Shown piece by piece: positions 24,365-34,126 of a stretch of 61,736 nt of DNA; positions within the stretch are counted from its first letter, which is position 1, and every line of letters starts with the position of its first letter. The position numbers and the translations under genes are program-made. The notes under the pieces are model-generated. The model searched no databases. It saw only the letters and a list, made by a program, of their open reading frames with translations, and was not told where the DNA came from. The stretch spans positions 1-61,736 of the forward strand of contig CANHWG010000008.1 of NCBI GenBank assembly GCA_947464335.1. The letters are read 5' to 3'. This DNA comes from Flavobacteriaceae bacterium (GTDB taxonomy: Bacteria > Bacteroidota > Bacteroidia > Flavobacteriales > Flavobacteriaceae).

Positions 24365-24973
24365 CTATTGAATAACTCTGTTAATCTGTTTAAATGTTCG
24401 GTCGTAATACGATTCTTTTAAAGAAGAAATGACAACGCCACTTTGGGTTGAAGAATGGATGAACTTAATTTCATCACCATTAATTTCTACAATCATTCCA
24501 ACATGATTTATTCTTTTTTGACCTCTGTTAATAAAAAAAATCAAATCCCCTTTTTTAGCTTCTTTTACATCTATTTGAGATCCAATTGCTGCCATTTCAT
24601 GTGAAGAACGAGGAAGAGAAATATCAAACATTTTGAATGTTGAATACATTAATCCAGAACAATCAAAACCGTTTTTTGTAATTCCGCCAGCACGATAATG
24701 TATTCCTAAATTATCGGATGCAACATTTATAAGTTGATTCACAATGTATTTTTCATTTTCATTATCTATAAAAATATCATCATCGTTTTTATCATTAAGA
24801 AGCGTTTTTTTTCTTGGATTGGTTTTCTTTGGGTCGGTAATAGATTTTTTTACGGTATCATTTGAAATCAAATGAATTTCATTCTTTAAAATACATTCAC
24901 AAAAGCCGTTTGCAGCATAGTTACTGCCTGAGCTAAGAATAGTGAATAGTGCTATTTTAAGAAGGTTTTTCAT
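24365..24973 (-). CDS. NlpC/P60-family cell-wall hydrolase
   Basis: The 202-residue exported protein has an N-terminal hydrophobic signal (about 5-20), a Lys/Asp-rich linker, and a C-terminal NlpC/P60 domain. The catalytic residues are Cys105 in GFDCSGLMY, His157 in RINHVGMIVE, and His173 in FIHSS. Such enzymes cut peptide bonds in peptidoglycan stems, typically D-gamma-Glu-diaminopimelate links. A cysteine pair near residues 25-27 might be a lipidation site but has no good lipobox. The gene sits between lpxB and comEC, 44-47 bases from each. Confidence 0.9.
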   Translation of the reverse strand: MKNLLKIALFTILSSGSNYAANGFCECILKNEIHLISNDTVKKSITDPKKTNPRKKTLLNDKNDDDIFIDNENEKYIVNQLINVASDNLGIHYRAGGITKNGFDCSGLMYSTFKMFDISLPRSSHEMAAIGSQIDVKEAKKGDLIFFINRGQKRINHVGMIVEINGDEIKFIHSSTQSGVVISSLKESYYDRTFKQINRVIQ

Positions 24974-25020
24974 TGATTTTTTTAGATTTACAAATATACT
25001 TTTTTTAAAACTAAAAACAA

Positions 25021-26133
25021 TTAATTAAGCTCTTTTAGGATTAATTTAGCAGTTTTCTCACTGGCCCCAATACCACCGAGTTTTGTTTCTAAAACGTCAT
25101 ATTTAGCCAATAAGGAAGCTCTGTAAGTTGGATCTAATAGTTTGGAAAGCTCCTTTTTTAAATTTATTGAATTGAATTTCTCTTGAATAAGTTCGGTTAC
25201 AACTTCTTCATCCAAAATTAAATTCACTAACGAGATGTACTTGAGCGTAATTATTCTTTTTGCAATTTGATAAGACGCCCAACTTCCTTTATAACAAACA
25301 ACTTCGGGTACTTTGAATAATGCGGTTTCTAAAGTGGCCGTTCCTGAGGTCACCAAAGCAGCTGTTGAGATACTTAATAAATCATAGGTTTTATTGGCAA
25401 CAAATTTCACATTCTTATTTTTTAAGAATTGTTCGTAAAAATGATATTCCTGACTTGGTGCACCTGCAATTACAAATTGATATTCCTGAAAATCTGAAGC
25501 AATACTTAGCATAATGCTAAGCATTTTTGAAATTTCTTGTTTTCTACTACCGGGAAGAATGGCAATAATAGGTTTCTCATCTAGATTATAGTTTTTTCTA
25601 AAAGCATTTTCATCAGTTTTTTTACGATTGTGAATGGCGTCAATTAATGGATGTCCAACAAAATCAACTGGAAATTTGTGTTTTACTTCAAAGAAATCTT
25701 TTTCAAATGGCAGAATCACAAAAAGTTTATCAAAATCTCTTTTAACGGCTTTAATTCTATTTTCTTTCCAAGCCCAAATTTGTGGTGCTATATAATAATG
25801 GGTTTTGATTCCTCTTAATTTTGCCCATTTGGCTATACGCATATTAAAACCAGGGTAGTCAATAAAAATAATGACATCTGGCTTAAATTCTAGAATATTT
25901 GCTTTGCAAAATTTGATGTTATTTAGGATTGTTTTTAAATTCATTACAACCTCTATAAAACCCATAAAAGCTAATTCGCGATAATGTTTTACTATAGTTC
26001 CGCCCACTTCTTGCATCAAATCACCACCCCAAAAATGAATTTCAGCAGCAGCATCTTCTTTGTAAATGGCTTTCATCAAATTAGAACCATGTAAATCTCC
26101 TGAAGCTTCTCCAGCAATGATATAATACTTCAT
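25021..26133 (-). CDS. lpxB: Lipid-A-disaccharide synthase LpxB
   Basis: LpxB joins UDP-2,3-diacylglucosamine to lipid X to make the lipid A disaccharide, at the inner face of the inner membrane. The 370-residue GT-B-type glycosyltransferase shows the family's hallmarks: IAGEASGDLHGSNLM at residues 3-17, IDYPGFNMRIAKWAK, the FVGHPLIDA motif, and LPGSRKQEI in the nucleotide-binding half. The length is normal. It is ten bases downstream of surE, a pairing I regard as common in Bacteroidota. Confidence 0.96.
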   Translation of the reverse strand: MKYYIIAGEASGDLHGSNLMKAIYKEDAAAEIHFWGGDLMQEVGGTIVKHYRELAFMGFIEVVMNLKTILNNIKFCKANILEFKPDVIIFIDYPGFNMRIAKWAKLRGIKTHYYIAPQIWAWKENRIKAVKRDFDKLFVILPFEKDFFEVKHKFPVDFVGHPLIDAIHNRKKTDENAFRKNYNLDEKPIIAILPGSRKQEISKMLSIMLSIASDFQEYQFVIAGAPSQEYHFYEQFLKNKNVKFVANKTYDLLSISTAALVTSGTATLETALFKVPEVVCYKGSWASYQIAKRIITLKYISLVNLILDEEVVTELIQEKFNSINLKKELSKLLDPTYRASLLAKYDVLETKLGGIGASEKTAKLILKELN

Positions 26134-26143
26134 ATTGATATTA

Positions 26144-26914
26144 TTAAAAATCCCATGAATTCAATTGTTGGATAGCATGATGTGCGGTTAAATCAAACTG
26201 AACAGGCACTATTGAAATATACCCATTAGAAAGAGCCCATTCATCGGTATCTTCTCCTTTGTCTTGGTTTACAAATTCTCCTGTCAGCCAATAATAATCT
26301 TTCCCGTAAGGCGTTTTTCTTTTGTCAAATTTTTCCATCCAAAGCGCTTTTGCTTGTCTACAAATTTTAATTCCTTTGATTTCGTTAGTTTTTAGTTTGG
26401 GGAAATTGACATTTAAAACAGTTCCTTCGGATAGTTTTTTTTCTAATACTTCCAAAGTAATTTTTTTGATAAAAGGTTTTATTTGTTCAAAATCAGCATT
26501 CCAATCATAATCCAGTAAAGAGAAACCAATGGCAGGAATTCCTTCAATTCCGGCTTCAACTGCGGCACTCATAGTCCCGGAATAAATTACATTTATTGAT
26601 GAATTTGAACCATGGTTAACTCCAGATACGCATAAATCTGGTTTTCTTTTTAGTAATTCGTTTACGGCTAATTTTACACAATCAACAGGTGTTCCTGAGC
26701 AGCTATATTCGGTTATTGTTGCATCATCGGCAGAAATTTTATTCAGATACAATGTGCTGTTAATGGTAATTGCATGTCCCATAGCACTTTGAGGCCTATC
26801 AGGAGCGACTACAATTAAAGTACCTATTTCGGACATTACATCAATCAATGCTCGAATTCCAGGAGCGTTAATTCCGTCGTCATTGGTAATTAAAATAGTT
26901 GGTTTGGAGTTCAT
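26144..26914 (-). CDS. surE: 5'/3'-nucleotidase SurE
   Basis: SurE is a metal-dependent survival-protein nucleotidase that hydrolyses nucleoside 5'- and 3'-monophosphates and short polyphosphates. The 256-residue protein has the metal-binding LITNDDGINAPG near its N-terminus (two Asp ligands), SAMGHAIT, and the conserved GVNHGSNSS at about residues 98-106 with the Asn ligand. IYSGTMSAAVEA completes the active-site region. The end, YISIVPVQFDLTAH, is also typical. It heads the lpxB operon and is divergent from the tail-specific protease gene, with about 225 bases between the starts. Confidence 0.96.
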   Translation of the reverse strand: MNSKPTILITNDDGINAPGIRALIDVMSEIGTLIVVAPDRPQSAMGHAITINSTLYLNKISADDATITEYSCSGTPVDCVKLAVNELLKRKPDLCVSGVNHGSNSSINVIYSGTMSAAVEAGIEGIPAIGFSLLDYDWNADFEQIKPFIKKITLEVLEKKLSEGTVLNVNFPKLKTNEIKGIKICRQAKALWMEKFDKRKTPYGKDYYWLTGEFVNQDKGEDTDEWALSNGYISIVPVQFDLTAHHAIQQLNSWDF

Positions 26915-27139
26915 ATTTTGAAAATAGATAGTAGAGCACTTTCTTGTGCATCACAATAGAAAACAAAATTAAACTATTTTTAAGATTTTATAAGAGCCAT
27001 TTTAATAACTTTGAAGCTCTATGTAGTGTAAATCAATTATAATAATGATTTTTAACAAAATTTTATCTTTACCAGAAATACTTGGCATAGTTTTTTGTTT
27101 ACTTTAGAACAATATTTAATGAATATAATAATTCAATTT

Positions 27140-29389
27140 ATGAAAAGGAACTACAAAATACTTCTTGTAATAATAGCAGTATCAATTGGCTTGTGGAGTT
27201 TTATTCCAAAAGAAAAATCATCCGATCCCGAAAAAGATAAAATGTTGATTGAACTATTAACTTTTGTAATCGAAAAAGGGCATTACAATCCAGCCAAAAT
27301 TGATGATGCATTTTCTAAAGGTGTTTTCAAAGATTATATAAATGCATTAGATCCATCAAAACGATTTTTTTTACAATCGGATATTGATGAGTTTGCTAAG
27401 TATGAAACTAAAATTGATGATCAAATTTTAAATAAAGAATTAACTTTTTTTGATTTGACATATTCTCGATTAATGAAAAGGATGGAAGAGTCTAAAGATT
27501 ACTACAAAATTGCTTTAGATAAACCGTTTGATTACAAAAAACAAGAGACTATCAACACAGATTACGAAAAGTTACCTTTTGCAAAAAACACGCAAGAGTT
27601 AAAAGAAAGATGGCGTTTGCAAGTAAAGTTATCCGCTTTATCTTCATTAGTCGAAAAACAAAAATTAGAAGAAGATTTAATTAAAGATAAAAGCAAAACT
27701 TTAGAAGAAAAATTAAAGTCTTATAAAGAATCTATGGGTGATAAAATCACTCCTGAGCTAGAAAAAAAGTTTATTGCTGATGATGAAAAGAAGAAAAATC
27801 AAGAACCAAAAACATACGAACAGTTAGAAAAAGAGACAAGAGAAACTACCTTAGCTTCTTTAAACGACAATTTTAATTTTATTAAAGATTTAGACCGAGA
27901 AGATTGGTTTTCTATTTATATAAATGCCATATCATCTCGTTTTGATCCTCATACTTCCTATTTTGGAGCTAGTGATAAAGAAAAGTTTGATGTTAGTATG
28001 AGTGGAAAACTAGAAGGAATTGGTGCTAGACTGCAAAAGAAAAATGATTTTACAGAAATAACCGAATTAATTTCTGGTGGGCCAGCATGGAGAGGAAAAC
28101 AATTAGAAGCAGGTGATATTGTTTTAAAAGTAGCTCAAGCGGACAGCGAACCAGTAGATGTCGTTGGAATGCGTTTAGATGATGTGGTTAAGAAAATAAA
28201 GGGACCTAAAGGAACAGAAGTTCGTTTGACGATTAAGAAAACAGACGGTTCCATAAAAGTGATTGCCATTATTCGTGATGAGGTTGAAATAGAAGAAACC
28301 TATGTTAAATCTAGTGTCGTGGAAAAAGACGGATTCAAATATGGAATTATTTATTTGCCAAAATTTTATATTGATTTTGAAGATCAAAACAGTCGTGATG
28401 CCGGAAAAGATGTAGCGATAGAAGTAGAACGATTAAAAAAAGAAGGCGTTCAAGGTATTGTAATGGATGTTCGAGATAATGGAGGAGGTTCTTTAAAAAC
28501 GGTTGTTGATATTGCCGGATTATTTATTGAGCAAGGACCAATAGTTCAAGTTAAATCGGCTGCTGGAAAAAAAGAAGTACTTTATGACAAAGACGTAAAG
28601 GTGCAATGGGATGGTCCGTTAGTGGTTATGATTAATGAGTTTTCGGCGTCTGCTTCAGAAATTTTAGCTGCAGCTATTCAAGATTATAAACGTGGCGTTG
28701 TTATAGGTAGTAAGCAATCTTATGGTAAAGGCACTGTTCAGAATGTAATCGATTTGAATCAATTTGTTCGAGGAAGTACTTATGGTGATTTGGGTGCTTT
28801 GAAAACAACTACTCAAAAGTTTTATAGAATTAACGGTGGTTCAACTCAATTAGAAGGAGTTAAAAGTGATGTAGCTATTCCGGATCGTTATTCATATCTT
28901 AAAATGGGTGAAAGAGATATTGAAAATGCAATGCCTTGGGATAAGATAGATGCTGCTGATTATAAAATATGGGATAAACAAAATAATTTTGATTTAGCTA
29001 TTCAAAAAAGTAAAGACCGAATGAGTAATAACGCTCAATTAAACCTGATTGATGATAATGCTAAATGGTTAGACCAACGTAATAAAGAAAATATATATAG
29101 TTTGAATATTGATAAATTTAAAGCGGAACAAAAAGCCCTAGATGAAAAAAACAAAAAATACAAACCAATATCTGAATATAAAAATGCTTTTGATTTCAAT
29201 TCCCTTCCTTATGAAATAGAACAAACAAATAAGGATGCTACCTTGAAAGAGAAACGAGACAGATGGCACGAAAGTTTGTCTAAAGATATCTATATTGAAG
29301 AGGCGATTCATATCTTAAATGATTTGCAAACTGAGAATAATAAAGGATTAACGACAAAAGTTAAAAAAGAAAAGATAGTTAAATCTTAA
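27140..29389 (+). CDS. Tail-specific (carboxy-terminal) protease Prc/Tsp
   Basis: This periplasmic serine protease (S41) trims C-termini of exported proteins and, in known cases, peptidoglycan-hydrolase regulators. I chose the ATG giving MKRNYKILLVIIAV, which yields a good signal anchor; two in-frame starts upstream only add a non-conserved extension. The roughly 749 residues hold an N-terminal helical part, a PDZ domain (GKLEGIGARLQ to VRLTIKK) and the protease domain. The catalytic Ser lies in NEFSASASEILAAA and the Lys in SYGKGTVQ. A C-terminal DUF3340 helical region follows. Catalytic residues are intact. It ends at a strong terminator shared with rodA. Confidence 0.95.
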   Translation: MKRNYKILLVIIAVSIGLWSFIPKEKSSDPEKDKMLIELLTFVIEKGHYNPAKIDDAFSKGVFKDYINALDPSKRFFLQSDIDEFAKYETKIDDQILNKELTFFDLTYSRLMKRMEESKDYYKIALDKPFDYKKQETINTDYEKLPFAKNTQELKERWRLQVKLSALSSLVEKQKLEEDLIKDKSKTLEEKLKSYKESMGDKITPELEKKFIADDEKKKNQEPKTYEQLEKETRETTLASLNDNFNFIKDLDREDWFSIYINAISSRFDPHTSYFGASDKEKFDVSMSGKLEGIGARLQKKNDFTEITELISGGPAWRGKQLEAGDIVLKVAQADSEPVDVVGMRLDDVVKKIKGPKGTEVRLTIKKTDGSIKVIAIIRDEVEIEETYVKSSVVEKDGFKYGIIYLPKFYIDFEDQNSRDAGKDVAIEVERLKKEGVQGIVMDVRDNGGGSLKTVVDIAGLFIEQGPIVQVKSAAGKKEVLYDKDVKVQWDGPLVVMINEFSASASEILAAAIQDYKRGVVIGSKQSYGKGTVQNVIDLNQFVRGSTYGDLGALKTTTQKFYRINGGSTQLEGVKSDVAIPDRYSYLKMGERDIENAMPWDKIDAADYKIWDKQNNFDLAIQKSKDRMSNNAQLNLIDDNAKWLDQRNKENIYSLNIDKFKAEQKALDEKNKKYKPISEYKNAFDFNSLPYEIEQTNKDATLKEKRDRWHESLSKDIYIEEAIHILNDLQTENNKGLTTKVKKEKIVKS

Positions 29390-29409
29390 ATTTACCTGAT
29401 GTTGTTTCT

Positions 29410-29446
29410 AATAAAATAAGCCACCTTTTTGGTGGCTTATTTTATT
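29410..29446. terminator. Perfect 16-bp bidirectional terminator between tsp and rodA
   Basis: AATAAAATAAGCCACC pairs perfectly with its complement over a five-T loop. The ends are A-rich on the left and T-rich on the right, so both convergent transcripts (tsp and the rod-shape operon) should stop here. Confidence 0.92.
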
Positions 29447-29475
29447 AAAGAAGATTATTTTATTGTGTTTTTTGA

Positions 29476-30735
29476 TTACCATTCATTAACCTTGTTAGCA
29501 TCCATTTTTAGGAAGATAAACAGTAAAATGGTAAAACCCCATAACCCAGAACCTCCATAAGAGAAGAAAGGGAGTGGGACGCCAATAGTTGGAAAAATTC
29601 CAGCAACCATAGCTATATTTACAAAAAAGTGAATGAATAATATGCCTGCTACACAATAACCATATACCCGACTAAACTTGGTTTTTTGTCGTTCTGCTAA
29701 GTAAATTATTCTCATAATCAGAAAAACAAAAAGAGAAATCACAAAAATAGAACCTAAAAACCCCCATTCTTCACCTACTGTTGTAAAGATATAATCAGAA
29801 TGTTGCTCAGGAACAAATCCACCTTTGGTTTGGGTTCCTTCAAGATATCCTTTTCCAAATAAACCTCCAGAGCCAATGGCAATTTCAGACTGATTTGTGT
29901 TGTATCCGATACCTTTCATATCTACTTCTTTTCCGAGAAGGATATTAAAACGATCACGATGATGCTGTTTAAATACATTTTCAAAAACATAATTAACAGA
30001 AAAGACAAATCCACTTACTGCAATAAATATCATAACACTGGCAATCCAGTTACGGTTAATAATCCTGCTTCGTAAATAGATTAAAATGATAGCCAATAAG
30101 GCAATTCCAGATAAAATGATTGGATTGAAAATTAAGGCAAATAGAAAAAGGAGAATAGCTATAAACCCAGTAGATAAGTACCATGAAGGTAAGCCTTCTC
30201 TGTAGAGTACTATAATAAAGACACTAAAAATCAAAGCACTTCCTGGATCATGTACTGCAATTAATGCCATCGGTAGAAAAATAATTCCAAGTGCTTGAAT
30301 CTGCCTGTTTACATCTTTTAAATTAATTTGAACATCACTTAAATATTTAGCTAAAGCTAAAGAAGTTGCTGCTTTTACAAACTCAGAGGGTTGTAATCCG
30401 AAGGAACCAAAAGAATACCAGTTAGCTTGTCCTTTAACGGTTTTACCAAAAACAAATAATCCCGCTAAAGCTAGTAATCCAATGACATAGATAACACTGG
30501 AGAATTTTTCATAAAACTTTCCGTCTACGGAGAGCACCACAAATATTAATGGAATGGAAAGTATAATGAATAAGAATTGTTTTCCATAAATTTGGGTAAT
30601 ATCAAAGATGGACGTTTCATCTGGAACAGAAGATAATGAGGAAGAATATATATTGAGCCAGCCCAAAATTACCATAGTAATATAGACGCTTATACTTATC
30701 CAGTCCAGATTATTTGTTACACTTTGATTTTTCAT
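29476..30735 (-). CDS. rodA: RodA, SEDS peptidoglycan glycosyltransferase of the elongasome
   Basis: RodA polymerises lipid II into glycan strands during side-wall growth. The 419-residue protein has about ten transmembrane helices. It shows the SEDS hallmarks: FGLQPSEFVK in the first half, FVPEQHSDYIFTTVGEEWGF in the large periplasmic loop (containing the catalytic-region acidic residue), and GVPLPFFSYGGSGL near the end. It is paired with the transpeptidase MrdA, 21 bases upstream, the usual partner. Choice of RodA over FtsW follows from this operon; a separate ftsW lies in the dcw cluster. Confidence 0.95.
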   Translation of the reverse strand: MKNQSVTNNLDWISISVYITMVILGWLNIYSSSLSSVPDETSIFDITQIYGKQFLFIILSIPLIFVVLSVDGKFYEKFSSVIYVIGLLALAGLFVFGKTVKGQANWYSFGSFGLQPSEFVKAATSLALAKYLSDVQINLKDVNRQIQALGIIFLPMALIAVHDPGSALIFSVFIIVLYREGLPSWYLSTGFIAILLFLFALIFNPIILSGIALLAIILIYLRSRIINRNWIASVMIFIAVSGFVFSVNYVFENVFKQHHRDRFNILLGKEVDMKGIGYNTNQSEIAIGSGGLFGKGYLEGTQTKGGFVPEQHSDYIFTTVGEEWGFLGSIFVISLFVFLIMRIIYLAERQKTKFSRVYGYCVAGILFIHFFVNIAMVAGIFPTIGVPLPFFSYGGSGLWGFTILLFIFLKMDANKVNEW

Positions 30736-30756
30736 TTATTTAGGAGATTTATTTCC

Positions 30757-32700
30757 TTAAGAATCTTTTTGTTTAATTTGAGTTTTTTCAGATTTTACTT
30801 CGAGCTTCTTACCAAGCTGTCTTTTTACGGAATCAATTTTAGTTTTAATTAATGTGTCAATAATAGGTTTTGACAGATATTTATTGTATTCGCCTTGTAA
30901 ACTTCCTTCTAACATTCGTTTCTCTAAATCGGTTCTAGTGATTTTCCTTTTAATAAATTTTTCAATCATTAAACTAGTAATTGGCCCAGCCCAACGAGAA
31001 CCCCAATAACCATTTTCTACAAATACCGCAATCGCAATTTTAGGGTTATCTTTAGGCGCAAAAGCAACAAAAATAGAGTGGTCTTGAAGTTTTACTCTTT
31101 TACCGTTTATTTTAGTATAATTTTCAGCTGTTCCTGTTTTTCCACAAATGTCTATACCTTCAACATTTAACCCATGTGCGGTTCCAAGATTGTAAACATC
31201 AAATAAACCACTTATCATGGGTTCGTAATATTTTTTGTTAATGGTCGTGACATGTTTTGTTCTGAATTTTTTATCGATGACATTGCCTTTAATCTTCTTA
31301 ATAATATGAGGCGTATAATAATATCCTCGGTTGGCAACTGTAGCAATCATATTGGCCAATTGAATCGGTGTCATTAAAACTTCTCCCTGTCCAATAGCAT
31401 TAGATACAATTGTTTTACTTGACCAACCCCAACCAGGATACATTTTTTTATACGTTTTAGACGTAGGAAGACTTCCTTTTTTTCCTGTTGGCAAGTCATA
31501 ACCCATAAATTGTCCCAATCCAAAGCTTTTTAAATGTTTACTCCAAACATCTACACCAACTGGTGGACTTGAATATTTATTAATAGTTTTCATATAAATA
31601 CTAGCAAAGTAGGTATTACATGAATTATAAATTCCATTGTGTAAAATTGATACGCCTGAATCGTGACATCTCATAAATCGTCCTGGCGCATAACTAAAAC
31701 CATGATGACAAACAAAACTTGTATTTTCATCAATTACACCTTCTTGCAATGCTACCAAACCCGTTAGGATTTTAAAGGGTGATCCGGGTGTATATTCTGC
31801 TAAAAGGCCTCTATCATATAACGGCTTTGCAATTGAATCGCGGTAAAGCATCGTGTAGTTTTTAGATCGTTGTCTTCCGACTAAAATTGCAGGATCATAT
31901 GATGGAGCTGTCACTAAAGCTAAAATCTCACCTGTTTTAGGTTCAATTGCCACTATACCACCACGTTTATTAATCATTAACTCTTCGCCATATTTTTGTA
32001 GTTCAGCGTCTATAGAAAGTGTGATGTCTTTTCCTTGAACAGCAATGGTGTCAAATTTGCCCTCTTTGTAAGAACCAATATCTCTATTGTATTTATCTTT
32101 TTGTATGTATTTTATTCCTTTAATTCCACGTAAAATATCCTCATAACTTTCTTCAACTCCTTGTCTGCCAATTAAATCGCCACTATTATAGTATTTGTTT
32201 TTAGCGATGATACCTTCGTTTACTTGGGTGATAAAACCAAAAACATTAGCCCCAAAAGCTACTTGATAGTCTCTAAGAGAACGCTTTTGTATATAAAAAC
32301 CATTAAATTTTCTTTGTATTTCTTGAAAAGCAGCATATTCTTTTTTATTTAATTGTGCTAAAAATACAGAAGGAAGGCGCGGACTATATACTCTAGCTTT
32401 CTCTATTTTATCTATAAAATCTTCTTTGGTAATTTTTAAAAGAGAACAAAATTCAGTTGTGTCTATATCTTTTACATCTTTAGGAACTACCATGATGTCA
32501 TAAGAGGGTTGGTTGGCAACCAATAGCTTACCATTTCTATCATAAATATAGCCACGTTCAGGATATTCGTATAATTTTTTTATAGCATTATTATCAGATT
32601 TCAATTTTAATGTATCATCAATTACTTGAAGATAAAAAAGACGTAATACAAGTAAAATTGTAGCAATGAAAATTATCGTTGGCAGCAAAACCTTTCTCAT
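30757..32700 (-). CDS. mrdA: Penicillin-binding protein 2 (MrdA), elongasome transpeptidase
   Basis: The 647-residue class B penicillin-binding protein crosslinks side-wall peptidoglycan with RodA. It has one N-terminal membrane helix (about 5-24), a PBP dimerisation domain (about 45-220), and a transpeptidase domain with Ser307-P-F-Lys310, the SCN triad in IYNSCNTYF, and KTG in CGKTGTAENY. A Lys-rich tail (about 610-647) extends past the usual end. Its start overlaps the mreD stop by four bases. Confidence 0.95.
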   Translation of the reverse strand: MRKVLLPTIIFIATILLVLRLFYLQVIDDTLKLKSDNNAIKKLYEYPERGYIYDRNGKLLVANQPSYDIMVVPKDVKDIDTTEFCSLLKITKEDFIDKIEKARVYSPRLPSVFLAQLNKKEYAAFQEIQRKFNGFYIQKRSLRDYQVAFGANVFGFITQVNEGIIAKNKYYNSGDLIGRQGVEESYEDILRGIKGIKYIQKDKYNRDIGSYKEGKFDTIAVQGKDITLSIDAELQKYGEELMINKRGGIVAIEPKTGEILALVTAPSYDPAILVGRQRSKNYTMLYRDSIAKPLYDRGLLAEYTPGSPFKILTGLVALQEGVIDENTSFVCHHGFSYAPGRFMRCHDSGVSILHNGIYNSCNTYFASIYMKTINKYSSPPVGVDVWSKHLKSFGLGQFMGYDLPTGKKGSLPTSKTYKKMYPGWGWSSKTIVSNAIGQGEVLMTPIQLANMIATVANRGYYYTPHIIKKIKGNVIDKKFRTKHVTTINKKYYEPMISGLFDVYNLGTAHGLNVEGIDICGKTGTAENYTKINGKRVKLQDHSIFVAFAPKDNPKIAIAVFVENGYWGSRWAGPITSLMIEKFIKRKITRTDLEKRMLEGSLQGEYNKYLSKPIIDTLIKTKIDSVKRQLGKKLEVKSEKTQIKQKDS

Positions 32701-33203
32701 CGTTTACTTGGCTTAATAATATAGATAATAATAATACAAGTTACTATGGTGAAAACGGTGCTTAAAACCGTACGCACCATTATATCCCACAAGAAACTAA
32801 TATTGAAAATTTCAAGTGTAAAGAGTACAACATGATGTAAAACAACAGCAATTAAAATAAACGAAAAACGTTCTGGACTTAAAACATCGTTTAGTTTTAC
32901 CGTTTGATATTCATAACTTAATCCAAAAGAAAATTTAAATATTGACGGCCGATAATAGGCAAGAATCAAACTAGCAGCAGCATGAACGCCGCCCGAATTC
33001 CAAAACATATCCATAAGTAATCCTAAGAAAAAACTAGCAGCCAACAAACCGCTTTTATTTCCATTTACAGGATAAAGTATAATAAAAAGAACATACGGGA
33101 ACGGATTGATAAATCCAAAAAGATCAATTCGATTAAAAATCAAAACCTGTGCTGCAAGCAACAAGATAAATCGGGCAATATTGGCTAACAATGCACTATT
33201 CAT
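32697..33203 (-). CDS. mreD: MreD, rod-shape-determining membrane protein
   Basis: The 168-residue protein is almost wholly hydrophobic, with about five helices. It lies between mreC (eight-base overlap) and mrdA (four-base overlap), the position of mreD. The family is poorly conserved, so context carries the call. The early QVLIFNRIDLFGFINPFPYVLFIILYP pattern (a charged turn between helices) and FFLGLLMDMF are typical of MreD in this phylum. MreD works with MreC to couple the MreB filaments to the wall-synthesis enzymes. Confidence 0.88.
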   Translation of the reverse strand: MNSALLANIARFILLLAAQVLIFNRIDLFGFINPFPYVLFIILYPVNGNKSGLLAASFFLGLLMDMFWNSGGVHAAASLILAYYRPSIFKFSFGLSYEYQTVKLNDVLSPERFSFILIAVVLHHVVLFTLEIFNISFLWDIMVRTVLSTVFTIVTCIIIIYIIKPSKR

Positions 33204-34023
33204 CTTTTTTACTTTTGTTTTCTAAATTTTCAATTTCTTCTGAATCTTTGTTTTTGATAACATAAACATGACCTAGATTGGTCATGTCATTAAACAATTT
33301 GATATCCAATGTATAATAATTAGTCTCGTTGTCTATGTAGACTTTGTCAATTGTTCCGATACCAATATTTTCGGGAAAAACTCTCGATTCAGCTCCGGTA
33401 ACGATTGTGTCACCTTTACGAACCCCAGCCAATCGTGGGACGTCAGTAAGTTGTGCAAAGCCAGTGCTTTTTCCATTCCAACTTAACGTACCAAAATGAT
33501 TCGACTTTTTGATTTTGGCGTTAATCTTAATACTGACGTTCAATAAACTGATAATGGTTGCATAATTTTTGGAAGTGTTCTCTACAATACCTATGATTCC
33601 GGCACTGTTAATTACTCCCATGTTTGGTTTTATTCCAGAAAGTGATCCATTGTTAATTGTAATATAATTTTCGAGTGTAGTATAAGGATTTCGAATTACT
33701 TTAGAAACAATGATTGATGTTTTTCTTACTCCTTTAATTGAATCTATCTGAGGGAGTTTTGTTGTGTCTTTTTGGTTGAATAGAATCGATTTTAACCTAG
33801 CGTTCTCCTGGGCCAATTCTTCATTTTGTTTTCGTAATCCAAAATATTCATCAACATTATTAATCTTTTCATAAATCCCACCGGTAAAGAAATTAGCCGA
33901 ACTAATGATTTTACTTTTGTGATAGGAATGTGATTGAATTGTAAGAGAAAGAGATGTTACCAAAAGCAGCAAAAACAGTAAGCGATTACTGTTTTTTAGT
34001 ATAAAATTAAAAATTTGCTGCAT
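33196..34023 (-). CDS. mreC: MreC, rod-shape-determining periplasmic scaffold
   Basis: The 275-residue protein has one N-terminal membrane helix (about 12-28). A coiled coil (about 60-90, with KQNEELAQENARLKSIL) and a C-terminal double beta-barrel with NGSLSGIKPNMGVINSAGIIGIV and GDTIVTGAESRVFPENIGIG follow; these are the standard MreC features. MreC binds PBP2 and activates it. It is 103 bases downstream of mreB, where an imperfect inverted repeat lies, and overlaps mreD by eight bases. Confidence 0.95.
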   Translation of the reverse strand: MQQIFNFILKNSNRLLFLLLLVTSLSLTIQSHSYHKSKIISSANFFTGGIYEKINNVDEYFGLRKQNEELAQENARLKSILFNQKDTTKLPQIDSIKGVRKTSIIVSKVIRNPYTTLENYITINNGSLSGIKPNMGVINSAGIIGIVENTSKNYATIISLLNVSIKINAKIKKSNHFGTLSWNGKSTGFAQLTDVPRLAGVRKGDTIVTGAESRVFPENIGIGTIDKVYIDNETNYYTLDIKLFNDMTNLGHVYVIKNKDSEEIENLENKSKKDE

Positions 34024-34064
34024 TGTGTAAAATTAAAATTTTTAAAAAAATCAAATCTCAAAAC

Positions 34065-34107
34065 CCAAATTCCAGCAACAAAATATTTTGATTACATTGG
34101 AGTTTGG
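34065..34107. repeat. Imperfect inverted repeat between mreB and mreC
   Basis: CCAAATTCCA and TGGAGTTTGG form a 10-bp arm pair with one mismatch across a loop of about 22 bases. A further TTTGGAATTTA copy lies at 34119-34129. The AATTCCAA motif also appears before rlmN (about 1570). It could lower mreCD expression relative to mreB, or be a decayed intergenic repeat. Confidence 0.45.
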
Positions 34108-34126
34108 AATTTATTTTATTTGGAAT